Positions 47,701-59,360 of a stretch of 64,000 bases of DNA are shown piece by piece. The position numbers were made by a program, and so were the translations under genes. Below the pieces are notes generated by a model. That model had not been told where the DNA came from. It ran no database searches and was given only the letters and a program-made list of their open reading frames with translations. Position 1 is the stretch's first letter, and the number at the start of each line of letters is the position of its first letter. The stretch is from Platanthera guangdongensis (taxonomy: Eukaryota; Streptophyta; Magnoliopsida; Asparagales; Orchidaceae): assembly GCA_039583875.1 (NCBI GenBank), contig CM077163.1, forward strand, positions 229,082,646 to 229,146,645. Reading direction: 5' to 3'.

Positions 47701-47959
47701 AAACATAAAACTAAGGTATTTAATGAAAAATTTGAGAGGAGCATAGTGGATGTTAAAGTGAACTTTTTTTTTAGCGGATCGTAGTTTGGATAGAAGAGTT
47801 CGACACAGTTATGGCCATCGAACTTACAAAGGAAAAGTGGTCGTAAAGGTAGCATAGTGAAATACGAACAAAATAGCGAAGGAGTAAAATTTTATTGATG
47901 CATGTTTGTGTGGATCTCCCCTTGTGCAACAATTTCGATTTCAGTCGACGTGCAGGCAT

Positions 47960-49870
47960 ATTAATTACACCACCGAACTATCACAGCCACCAACTGCTTC
48001 TCGCCCTCTCTCTCACATTTATGACTATCCTTTGTGGTGTATGAAGTACTTGTAAGCTTGGGGCCTAAAAAGTGTACAGCATGACCTCCTCACTGTACAC
48101 CTATCTATCTTCACAGCTAAACCACATGCAAGCTTTCAATGTGCTTTAATGCACATAATCATCATATATACCTACAGTCTTTGTATATACACTTATATAT
48201 TTAAAAATTTATAGATGAGAAAAAGTTATGAATATTGTCAATCTTATCATTCTGCAAGCAAATCGAATTAATCACCTTTAATTACTGTACAGGAAGACAC
48301 TACTAAAGAGCATTTGTAAAAACTTGCAAGCTTCACTATGGAGGCAAATAAGAGCAGTCAAACATAAATGAAAGTGGACATTGGGTTGTGCAGAGGAGGC
48401 AGGGGAGTTACTGGCACAGTGCAGGCGGCTGCAACACTGAAAGAGGAAGGGGGATTGTGCGGGGCAGAAGCGGTGGGATCTCAAAAGTTTCAGTCCCCAC
48501 GAAGATCTAAACTAACGACAATATGTCGAGTTCTACAAATTATTTCAATCGAACACGCGATAGAGGTTGTGGTTGAATCGCTCTCTTCGCTCTACTTGGG
48601 AAGACATAAAATTACCCCCCAAAATTGAGGAACTGCTACACATATATTCGCCTCCATAGTCCACACACTCTCCTCTCACATTCTTCCAACTGCTTCTAGC
48701 ATCTAATCTTTACAAAGTTGTTTTGAAATAGAAGATCAACATTTGTGTCTATTGGTTGAAAGAACTAAGGTCAAGTCGTCATTAACTAAAGTCTAACCTT
48801 CAAGTTTCACTTGATTTTCTCTCCATTTGTGTCTCTGGAAGGTTTAAAAAAACATAAAATGTCTACATGATCACTACTTGCTCTCTCTTCCAGGCATACT
48901 CTTTCTCTCTTTCATAATTTCTAGGGGTTAAAAAAACATAAAATTCATGTCTTATTGGGATCACCCTTGTAAGTATGTTAAATTACATGTTGCACCTCTT
49001 CTATCTTTTGAAATTAAAAAAACCTCCCCTGCAAGTCTATAATTCCTAACATGCATGCACAAAAATACCTCCCAAGAGGAAAGCCCTAGGGGGCAAAATG
49101 ATTTGTAAACTCACAGGGGAAGTTTTTGTAATTTAAAAAGTTAGATGCATTCAACCTGTAATTATGCTAACCCCAGGGAAATTTTGAGTAATTAGTAGTA
49201 TAAATTATGGGGTAAACTGAGAACTCCAATGCTACATCTAAGAAGGGGGTTACCTTTTTGTATAGTAAAAGATGGATAATAGATTAATAGATAATATAAC
49301 TGAGCTCATTCACTCTCACAATAACTGAAGGGGAAACATTTCTCAGAAATTCAGTCTGAAGAAGCTGAAGCAATCAGCAACATAAGAATCTTCTATGCCA
49401 ATTGTTAGCACCAAAGAATATGATGCCTATGAATTAGATATCAAAAGCAGCCCTTAAACGACCTTCGCAGCTAGAGGCGACAAATTACGCACGAAAAACT
49501 AAGATTCATGCGAACATGCAGCCGGGTTGAACAAAGCTTCAAAACAGTATCAAATTGCATCCACTGAAAAATATTTGTTATTTTAATCCATGCAGCGGCT
49601 GTAGATTTTAACGTAGTTGACCAATTTATCTTTTGTGAGCTTCAAATTATGATCCTAAAATGTATTTGTGAGGGTTATGAAATGTCTAAACTACCTCCAA
49701 ATCAATACGAAGATGAGTTGATTAGACTACAAACCACACTAAGAATATTATTTTGCAATTCTCATATTATTACCAATATCAAGATATATGCATATAATGA
49801 CGATGATAATTACAAAAATGAAGTATATATATTATAAAATTTAATTTGATTGATCAGAACAATGAACGTC
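47960..49870. other. Helitron 5' region, AT-rich, no gene
   Basis: No frame with coding character beyond 90 codons. Nothing recognised as a captured host gene. Confidence 0.5.
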
Positions 49871-49877
49871 CTGCGAA

Positions 49878-50045
49878 GTCTTGCCTTGGTGCATTGGTTA
49901 AGATGTTGTTGTGACTTGCGAGACCCTGAGGTCACGGGTTTGAGCCTTGGAAGAAGCCTCTTGCAAAAATGCAAAGTAAGATTTGCCTACATTTTACCCT
50001 TGTGGTGAGACCCTTCCCCAAACAATTGTAGCGGATTTGAAATTT
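49878..50045 (+). mobile_element. tRNA-derived SINE
   Basis: The 5' part has a box A-like word (ggtgcattggttaag) and a box B-like word (ggtcacgggtttgagcc), as in RNA polymerase III promoters. The body ends gcctacattttacccttgtggtgagacccttcccc, the pattern of plant Au-like SINEs. Edges are approximate, with no target duplication identified. Confidence 0.72.
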
Positions 50046-50339
50046 ACAATGAAGAAAATTAGCAGAAGCATACATGTATGTTTAAGAAATAGTAAATTTT
50101 TCTCAGGGCGTCATTGTGGTGAATCATTCCGATAGCATGAAGTAAAGTGTAGTTATCAATGCTGGAGTTTAGATAATAGCTTCTGTGGGTGCCACTAATT
50201 ACTTAAGCAATGGGGAATTGATATTCAAATCTGGTGAAAGCCATCACAAATCAAACTCAATATGAAAATTTCACTTAGTATTTTCAGCTTGTTACAGAAT
50301 CCAAGAACATGGATGGGAAAAGAGTTGAAAGCAAATCAA

Positions 50340-51236
50340 AGTTGGTTTCACAGTGCTGTTGTTAAGAAGAAAACATGCAGTTGAAGAAGAAGAGAAAGCA
50401 GTCCAACATATTTGTTCATCAAAGGAGGAAGATGACTTAACTGGAGAACTGGAGGAGCGATCGATCCAATTGGAAGCGGCAAACGTAAATGGAGTCGGGC
50501 AGGGCAGCAACCGTGGGAGGAAGTCCGGCACCGACGACGGCAGTGCTAGCAACAACGGCAACCAAAACAAATTAACATTCCAAAACTCGCAGGAGAAGAA
50601 CAGTGAAGAAAAATGCGGAGGGAGGGACAGTTACCGTAGCAGTGGAGGCGGCGGCAACAGTGGAACTGGCAGTGGAGTCGGGCAGGGCAGAATCGGTGCG
50701 AGCCGATGCAGAGGCGGCAGCAAGAGTGGGAGTGGAACTGGAATCGGGCAGGGCAGACGCGGTGGCACCGGAAGCGGCAACGACAGTGGTAGCGGCAGTC
50801 GTGGTAGCGGAAGCGGGTTGGATTTGGGGGTGGATGTGGGTTTCAGATCGGGAGCAGCGGAGTGGGAAGGAGAAATAGAAATGGAAGAGGAGAAGCGGTG
50901 GAAGGCGATGTGTACAGATGGCGAGCGGGAGAGACGCATGAGCGGCGCGAGCGCAGCTCCGGTGCACGCACACATCAGGCACGCGGCAGAAGGACGACGG
51001 TAATCACCTGTGAGGGAGACACGCAGATCGACGATCAGGAAGCGGTGAGGAGAGCAATCGGGAGAAGCGGCATGAGGGAACAGCGAGGGGGACGGTGGCG
51101 GCACGCGGCAGGCACGGACGGGCGGCGGGCGGCAGGGGGTTTTCGGGGATTTCCATCGCGCGTGACGGAGAGACCGGCGTTGCGGGCGTGACGGAGAGAA
51201 GGGACGGAAAAAGCAAAGCCCCTTATTAATAATAGA
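50340..51236. other. GC-rich low-complexity segment at the Helitron 5' end
   Basis: Variants of ggcagtggaactgg and gcggcggcaac repeat through 50630-50830, giving open frames on both strands (Gly/Ser-rich on plus, Ala/Thr/Ser-rich on minus). Base composition differs sharply from the AT-rich DNA around it. Frames on both strands come from the repeat, so no gene is called. The last 36 bp include the Helitron 5' terminus. Confidence 0.55.
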
Positions 51237-51881
51237 TATATATAATTATATATATAATTATTACAACAAGATAACCTTATATCGTTACGGAGGGTCAAAC
51301 GCGCGCCGAATCGAACGAAATTCGCATCATAGGCGAATGACGACGCTACGAAACCAACGGCGAAGTCGAAATCGAATTCCGACGCACCGTTTTCGAGATA
51401 ATAATTTCTAAAGTTAACGGCGTACGCGAAAACATACAAACTTCAATCGCGCGCCGAGACTCCAAAAATGCTCGGAACGCGACGAAACTTGACGAGCAAG
51501 TCTAAAATTAGCCGATCTAATTTCCTAATGTAAAATCTTCCACTCGCGACGCAAATCCCAAAATTTGGCCGGTCAAACCTAACGAACGCAAAACGCGCTA
51601 ACGACAAAGTCGGTAACAAAATCCGACGAACAAAACTCGGGCAAATTCTTCCGAAGCCAAAACACAAGCATTCCCCAAGAGGCTCCACCGAGTCACCAAA
51701 CAGACTCCGGCTCGCTAGGGAATCTTGCTACCAGGCATCACCAAGCCACGCAGGGAACCTAAAGAGCTAAAAGCACGCTCTAACAACGTCACCTGACCAA
51801 CACGCGCTAACATAACGCTCTGACGTCATAATACGTCAAATAAGAAATTAAATAAATCACTGGAAAATCGGGGGCGTTACA
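51237..51881 (-). repeat. 3' LTR of the gypsy chromovirus, proximal part
   Basis: Matches 60511-61149 nearly perfectly (ttacggagggtcaaacgcgcg through gaaaatcgggggcgttaca). The polypurine tract on the minus strand directly precedes it (plus-strand gtcactccccctaaaag at 51882-51898). Confidence 0.9.
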
Positions 51882-51990
51882 GTCACTCCCCCTAAAAGAA
51901 AGTTTCGTCCCGAAACTTTACGCACAAAACACTTCTACCATAGAAGGAAAAGAAAATAACCAAGGGTTATCGAATGCTTACCGAGCACAG

Positions 51991-53300
51991 CTAGGAGAAC
52001 AAATGAGGATGCGCCTCCCTCATGGCTGACTCCAACTCCCAAGTCGCGCTCTCCACGTCTTGGTTTTTCCACAGAATCTTTACCATTGGTATTGTCTTTC
52101 TCTGCAACACTCGATCTTGCACATCCAATACATGAATAGGAACTTCCACGTAGGAAAGGTTAGGCTCCAACTGGGGCACTGCATCCAGAACTTGTCTGTC
52201 ACTTAGCACGCACCTCCGCAGTTGGCTCACGTGAAAAACATTGTGCACGCCAGGAAAATTTTCGGGCAATTTCAACTTGTAGGCTGACACACCAATCCGC
52301 TCCACAATTTCAAATGGTCCCACATACCTCGGGTCCAACTTATGGTTCTTACCGAACCTTTTCACTCCAACCATCGGGGAAACCTTAAGGAATACCATGT
52401 CCCCCACAGAAAATTCCAAAACGGACCTACGCCGATTGGCGTTCTTCTCGTATCGCTCTTGAGCTATCTGAAGCTTCTCTCGAATAAGCTTTACAAAGAC
52501 TTCCATTTCTTCTAAGGCATCTGGACCTAACATCGGCCTCTCACCAACCTCAGCCCAAAATAGAGGAGTTCTACATCGTCTTCCATATAGCGCTTCGAAA
52601 GGAGCCATTTGCAGACTCTCTTGATAACTATTATTGTATGCGAACTCCATCAATCTCAAGCGTTCATCCCACGCTCCTCCGTGGTCTAATATATAACAAC
52701 GGATCATATCTTCCACAATCTGATTAACACGCTCCGTTTGACCATTGGTCTGTGGATGATATGCGGTAGAATACCTCAAGTCAGTTCCCAATCCTTCTTG
52801 AAGGCTCTTCCAGAAACGAGACGTAAACCTGGAGTCTCGATCTGATACTATACTTACGGGTACTCCATGTAACCTGATAACTTCATTCAAATATAGTTCC
52901 GTTATCTTTTTCATCGAGTAACCAATCTGAAAGGGTACGAAGTGCGCACACTTTGTTAATCTATCAACAATCACCCAAACAGAGTCATGCCCTCGGGGAG
53001 ATCTCGGTAAACCAGTAATGAAATCCATTGAGATACTCTCCCACTTCCAAGTTGGAATCTCTAAAGGCGCTAACTTTCCACCAGGCCTTCCATGATCAGC
53101 CTTAACTCTTTTGCACGTAAAACATTCTGACACAAATCTTGCAATGTCGCCCTTCATCCCAATCCACCAGGCAATCTGTTTCAAGTCCTTATACATTTTT
53201 GTAGACCCTGGATGGTAGGCCACACTTGAACCGTGTGCCTAACTGCACAACTTAACTCGAATGTCTCGAAAATTGGGGACGCAAATTCTACCGCGGTACT
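51991..53300 (-). pseudogene. pol: Gypsy chromovirus integrase with chromodomain
   Basis: From about 53223 to 51991 the frame is open for 410 codons. The zinc-binding part is seen as HPGSTKMYKDL and CFTCKRVKADH. The catalytic core has SMDFITGLPRSPRG, IVSDRDSRFTS and HPQTNGQTERVNQIV, giving the D, D and E residues. The C-terminal GPF-like region (DPRYVGPFEIVERIG) and chromodomain (VLQRKTIPMVKILWKNQ, ATWELES) follow. Upstream a stop (LCS, TAG, AHG near 53239) and a frame break separate it from RNase H. Confidence 0.88.
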
Positions 53301-53412
53301 TTAGAGTACCCGCATCATCGATCGAAAAGTCAGGCAGCTCCCCCTTCTCAGTTCTATTATGAAGGTGCAGTAGATCAGGATCGTCCTTTTGATGAAGCCT
53401 CGTAAGAGAAAT

Positions 53413-55389
53413 TCATGAAGGCTCAGACACTTCCAAACTGCTTGGCGAGTCACATCTGCCAACTGAAATATCCATTAAAAGGAACTCTTCTACTAACAAC
53501 TCAGTGGAGAGATTAAAAAATTTCCCTGTCTTCCTGCTTAAGGCGTCGGCTACCACGTTAGCCTTACCCGGATGGTACAGGATCTCCACTTCATAATCAG
53601 CCACATACTCTAACCATCTGCGCTGGCGCAAGTTCAACTCCTTTTGAGTGAAGACGTACTTCAAACTCTTATGATCTGTATAAATCTTGCACTGCGCGCC
53701 ATACAACAAGTGTCTCCATAATTTCAATGCATAAATAACTGCTGCGAATTCCAAGTCATGCGTAGGGTAGTTCCTTTCATGAATCTTAAGCTGTCTTGAC
53801 CCATACGCAATCACTTTTCCTTCTTGCATCAGCACACAACCAAGACCCACGTGGGATGCGTCCACGCAAACGGCATAGTCTAATCCTTCCGTAGGCAATG
53901 TCAATATCGGAGCAGTGCACAGTCTATTCTTTAGCTCTTGGAACGCTTCTTCGCACTTATCGCTCCATACAAATGCTGCATTCTTCTGCGTCAATTTGGT
54001 CAATGGCGCAGATAACGTAGAGAAACCCTCTACAAATCTTCTATAGTAGCCAGCCAACCCTAGGAAGCTTCTTATTTCTTTGGGTGTGGCAGACCTCGTC
54101 CATTCCATAACTGCGGCTATCTTTTCTGGGTCGATAGAGATTCTGTCCTTGTTAACCACATGACCCAGGAAAGAAACCTGAGGCAACCAGAACTCGCATT
54201 TACTTAGCTTGGCGAACAACCTATGGTCCCTCAAGGCAGATAAAACTAGACGCAAATGTTGGTCATGCTCCTCAACATTGCGTGAATACACCAACACATC
54301 GTCTATAAATACGACTACAAACTTGTCCAGAAAGTCCTTGAAAACCATGTTCATCATGTCCATAAAAGCAGAAGGTGCGTTGGTCAAACCAAACGACATC
54401 ACCAAAAATTCAAAATGTCCATGTCTGGAACGGAAGGCAGTCCGCGGGATATCTGATTCACGGATCCTTAACTGGTGGTAGCCCGAACGAAGGTCAATCT
54501 TAGAGAACACGGCACTGCCTCGCAGTTGATCAAACAAATCATCTATCCTCGGCAACGGATACCTATTCTTGATCGTTACCTTATTTAGCTCTCTATAATC
54601 GATGCACAACCTCATCGATCCATCCTTTTTCTTGACGAACAAAACGGGAGCACCCCAAGGCGAAGAACTTGGCCTTATAAATCCGTTCTCAAGCAACTCG
54701 TCTAACTGGATACGCAACTCCTCCAGTTCGCGTGGGGCCATCCGGTAAGGCGCCTTGGCAATAGGACGCGTACCCGGCTCCAAATCTATAACAAACTCCA
54801 CGTCTCGATCAGGCGGGAGACCAGGAAGGTTAGCTGGAAAGACATCAGAAAAATCACGAACCACCGGGATCTCCTCCAAACACGCCAAACTAACCTTGGT
54901 TTCTAAAACCGAAACCAAACAAGCAAAACATCCGGAATCTACAAGCTTTCGAGCACATACCGCCGATATAGTCGGAGAATCCTGGCGCGGATAACCGTAA
55001 ACACTCCCGGGCTGACCGTTGTCCATCCTGAAGTCCAAGCGTTTACCCTTGCATTGGATCACAACATCATATCTGGACAACCAGTCCATGCCTAGGATCA
55101 CATCGAAGTCTTCCAGATCCAACAGCTTCAAATCAGCAATCGTGAGAAAATCGCCTAGTAAAATCGGACAACTCTGAATACCCTGATCCGAAACTACAGA
55201 TTCGCCTGAAGGAAACTTGACACAAAACGCATCACCAACACGATCGAGATTCAAACGGTAACGCTCTACGAAGGCCCTAGCCACAAATGAGTGGGTAGCG
55301 CCGGAATCGAACAGAACACGCGCCCAGCGGTTCTTTACCTTAAATCGTCCTATAAAATTGCACACGCGACTAAGGAAGCGAACGCTCAA
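53413..55389 (-). pseudogene. pol: Gypsy chromovirus protease, reverse transcriptase and RNase H
   Basis: About 658 codons. The aspartic protease is near the start ([14 protein letters not shown]). Reverse transcriptase follows ([35 protein letters not shown], catalytic FIDDVLVYS), then RNase H ([43 protein letters not shown]). All expected motifs are present in this stretch. It is separated from gag by a stop and about 40 nt, and from integrase by several stops, so no complete polyprotein can be made. Confidence 0.9.
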
Positions 55390-55429
55390 AACTATAATTA
55401 TGAGCTAAACATTAAAACTAGGGGAGAGT

Positions 55430-56659
55430 CTAACCTGATATCACTTGCGTGGACGCCTGAGCTTCCTCCATAGAGACCACGTTCAACTTTCCTTTTCCCT
55501 TGTCCACTTGCTGCGGCGGCGGCAAGGCCTGAAGAGGAACTGGCTGCAGAGTAAGCTGAGCTTGCGGGCACTGATACTTGAGATGACCCTCTTGACCACA
55601 CAAGAAACAACTTCTCGCCTTCTTCCAGCAATGGGCAGCATCGTGCCCCGGCTTCTTGCATACGGAACAAAACAAGTCTTTCTTTGGGATACCTTGGATC
55701 GCATGAATCTGCTCTTTCTTCTGAGCTCCTAATCTTTGATAGCACCTTTCAAATGGATGGCCCGGTCGGCCACAGAAACTGCATACCTCTTTGTTTCTCT
55801 TTCTCGGAGCAGCGTCAGGGACCTGAGTACTCTTACCCTCATCAGACTTTCTTTTATCTTTTCTCAGTTGTTGACCTCGATTCTTGGCGTTATCAATTGC
55901 CTCTACCTTTAAGGCAGCTTCCACCATACCAGCATAACTTGAGGTCGCATAGGCACTTGTTAATTGCTGGACGTCACTCCTTAGCCCAACCAGAAATCGC
56001 TTGCTTCTATTTTCATCGGAACTCACCAAGTCTGGGGCAAATCGGCTTAGCTTACTAAACTCGATTTCGTACTCACTAACCATGAGCTGCCTCTGCTTTA
56101 AGTGCAGGAAATCATTCATCAGACGGTCCCTCTCGACCGATGGCAGAAACTTGCTCAGAAGTAGCTCCTTAAAGGACTCCCAGGAACACCCGTCCTTCAG
56201 ACCTTCTTTCTCCCTCAGCCACCATCCCTTTGCCAATCCTTTGAGCTGATATGCGGCTAACATCACTTTCTGATCATTAGTGATCCCGGAGTATGAGCAC
56301 ATCTCCTCGATTGATATCATCTAATCGTCTAAGACCATGTAATCTGTCTTGCCATCATACGTCGGAGGCCTAAGTCACTGAAACTGAGAAATAAAGGTCA
56401 TCTCTGGTGGCACCACGACCGGAGGCACCAGAGGAGCGGGGGGAACAGGGACAGCTTGACCCACAACAGGGTCCTGAACTCTCGGAATCTGCCCTGCCAC
56501 AACTGCTAACAAGGACTGGACCTGAGACTACAAATCCACTACTTGCTTTGACAAGGCTTCATTGCTTTGTCGCAGACCTTCTATCATTGCGCTGCTCTGC
56601 GCACCTGAAGATTCTCCCTCCGATTGGGGAGTCAACCTTGTCGAAGGATGCCTCGACAT
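55430..56659 (-). pseudogene. gag: Gypsy chromovirus Gag with three stops
   Basis: ATG at 56659 (MSRHPSTRLTPQSEG). Three in-frame stops interrupt the N-terminal third (after KQVVDL, after FISQFQ and after MVLDD), the last just before MISIEEMCSYSG. The capsid region follows (YQLKGLAKGWWLREKE, FLPSVERDRLMNDFLHLKQ), then three zinc knuckles: CSFCGRPGHPFERC, CSVCKKPGHDAAHC and CFLCGQEGHLKYQC. The multiple knuckles and the order fit the chromovirus assignment. Confidence 0.87.
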
Positions 56660-57327
56660 TCTAATGGAACAACAAAACACTAATCAGACACCTAGCCCAC
56701 CCACTAGAACCAAACAACATAGTACAAACAATACATACTTAAGTACTTGCTCATGCTGCTAGCTTGCTCTGGGATTTTCAATAATGATGATATGCTTATC
56801 CTACGATGATTCACTATCATCATACTAACTCTTGTGCCTAGATCGGGAATGCATGAATTTATATTCTTTTTGACTCAAAAATTATGTGTGTACACATGTC
56901 ATCCTGCAAATCTTTAGTTTGGCACGTTGTGCTTATATAATGTTATGCTATGCATGATTGTGCTATGCATTCTAAAGAGGCCCTAATGCATGTTATGAGC
57001 GGCGTACACATGAAAATGTTATGCATCCCATACTACATAACATTTTCATGCGACGAAAAAGAAAACGTGCTAGCCGCATTCATGTGGTGAGGTTATGCAT
57101 CTCATACTACATAACTCTCACATGTTGCCTCCTATGGTGGATCCATATACAAACACATAGTATGCATCCCATACTACATAATATGCCTCGTATACTTCAT
57201 GTCATGCTATGAGTGTAGTGTTCGTGCTTCAGCCAAGACGTGCTGATGACATATCGGTGTGTGTATGATATGACTCTAAACACCTAATACTAACAGGGAC
57301 AGGTTGCCCGACAATTTGTCAAGCAAC
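56660..57327 (-). other. Gypsy chromovirus untranslated leader with a short repeat
   Basis: Lies between the primer-binding site and gag. The word gttatgcatcccatactacataa occurs three times with small changes (about 57019, 57091 and 57161), at roughly 70-bp spacing. Confidence 0.7.
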
Positions 57328-57342
57328 CTCCCTCTGATACCA
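57328..57342 (-). promoter_or_regulatory. Primer-binding site of the gypsy chromovirus
   Basis: On the minus strand TGGTATCAGAGGGAG begins two bases after the LTR end. It is complementary to the 3' end of initiator methionine tRNA, the usual primer of this clade. Confidence 0.88.
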
Positions 57343-57344
57343 AC

Positions 57345-59318
57345 TGTCACAACCCGCATTTTTCTCAATTATAAAATAAATCAGAGCACGAGATAACTAT
57401 GAGCTGTGATGCCACGTCAAGCAGGGGATAACTGCTGACGCTCAGGCGACACTCTAATCCTTCAAATCATAAGTTAAAATGAATAGAAAATTGATTTTTT
57501 AATTAATTGGTCGTATCCCTCGGCTCAGTGGATCAAATAGTCCACGGTTTGAAAACTATTTTTATACGTAGCGGAAAAATACTTCATTTATGCTAAACAT
57601 CCTAAAAGAGCGCATAAGCGTCCTAAGAGGACAACTTACACTATGCAAGACCCTAGATTTCAATTTATAATATTTATAAAGAAAACCATCTTTTTACGCA
57701 TTTGGAAAATAATGATTGAGCTTTCATAAAAGCATGTTGATCATGCAATACATATAATAATCTTTCTATAGGTTTCAAGGTAACTAGCAACCTAGCATAA
57801 AACATTCTCAGAGAGCAAGTGTAACTACCACAAAACAGGTAAACTAGCAGCTAAGCAAAGTCTTAATTTCACAAAGGAAAATCACCAACGGGCGTCAACA
57901 ACCTGACACGAACCCGCTGGCGAGCATGTATGTCTGTACTACTACAAGGCAAAAGAACTACCTCAACAAGTGAGGAAAACACTGCCACAACGCAGTCCAC
58001 AAGGAAACTCCTGAAACTAGCCGCATAGTCGGCTACATACCTGAACCTGAGGCATTCAAAAGAAGAACACCTCAGCAAGAAATAATAAAATAGGAGGCAA
58101 AGAAACATCAGATAATTATTGAATGAAAAGAGCAGAAAGAAAAAGGGTTACCAACCCTGCAAGAGAGATGCTGAAAATCTCAGCTAAAGAATCCAAAAAG
58201 GGACAAAATGTAAGTATAACAGTCAGTAAAGTGAGAGAAAAGCAACAAGTACTAAAACGTACCAAACTCCGCTCAAGCCTGCAGAGACAAAAAAAGCACC
58301 AATATGCATCAAAAGAACAGTATGAAAGGAACTAACAGTCCTAAACTTGTAAATCATTAGCACTGGCACAAATCCCAAACCTGTGTCGGAGACTAAGAAC
58401 AGTCACAACCGAACAACCAGGTCCAGGTGTCTCAAGAGTACTAAAGGGGCCGCCACAGGGTCCACACACATAGAGTTCCAACCTCTTACAGGAACCCAAA
58501 ATGTCCAAAGGAGGGAATGGTGGTGGCCACGGCTCAAACTCCCCTGGTACCATACTCCTTCAGAAACCCAGCTACCACATGCTAAGGATCCACGATTCGG
58601 CACCAAAACTAGCCGATAACACCACTTAAAACTACCAAGTTCTACAACCAAAACCCGCCGAATTATTTCCCCCTACCCGCCGAATTATTTTAAAATAAAT
58701 ACCGAAACTTCCTAGTTTAGGCCGATCACAAGCCCTAACCTAGGAATATTCCTATCTCACATATTCTACGACAAGGAGAAAAGAAAATAAAGCAAAAATA
58801 CAACTCATGGATGCGCGCAAGAGGGGAGAAACTCACTTGCCTCAAATCGATCTTGAAAACGTCCTACCAAAATACTCCAACACGTAGATCCGTCCAAAAG
58901 GGGGCACACGAAGACGAGATCTACGAAAAAAACGGACAACGGGGGTTAGGGCCGAAAAAAACTAAGGCGAAACGGTCACCGAAACGGGAAAAACTTACCG
59001 CGATCTCGAAGCTCTCGCCGAGAGCTTTCCAACGCCGCGATCGGATCGAAAATCCGTCCACCGGATCGGCGGTGGCGGCCGCCGGAAGATTCGCGAACGG
59101 AAGGGTTCCGCACACGCCAAATTTGTTTCGCACTGGAGGGGGGGCTGATCGGAGGAAGAAGAAGAGAATTGCCTTTTTCTTAATCTTATATAAATAATAA
59201 TATTATTAATATAATTATATAAATAATAAAATATAAGTAATAATAGAAAAAGGAGGGCAGATTCGGTGAGATGATTCTCCCTTTCTATTTTTTTACTTTT
59301 TTTTTTATTTAATTAATT

Positions 59319-59360
<42 letters not shown>

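Larger units (their letters stand above)
35265..51236 (-). mobile_element. Autonomous-type Helitron, about 16 kb, with accessory genes
   Basis: On the minus strand it starts TCTATTATTAATAAGGGGC at 51236 and ends with an 8-bp-stem hairpin (GCACGGGC, loop GTA, GCCCGTGC) followed 11 nt later by CTCG at 35265. It lies between A and T, as Helitrons do, and the LTR sequence on either side rejoins into one copy matching 57345-61149. The CTCG end departs from the usual CTRR. Contents in order along the minus strand: AT-rich 5' part with a SINE, 0.7-0.9-kb direct repeats, Rep-helicase, RRM-like gene, decayed helicase copy, small Asn-rich gene, hairpin end. The boundaries are deduced from the interrupted LTR, so they are firm even though the 3' word is unusual. 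Confidence 0.82.

Noticed and set aside
50353..51003. 216-codon open frame, Gly/Ser-rich, on the plus strand, and an Ala/Ser/Thr-rich frame opposite
   Set aside because: Both strands are open because of a GC-rich repeat. There is no domain, and composition is explained by the repeated word.
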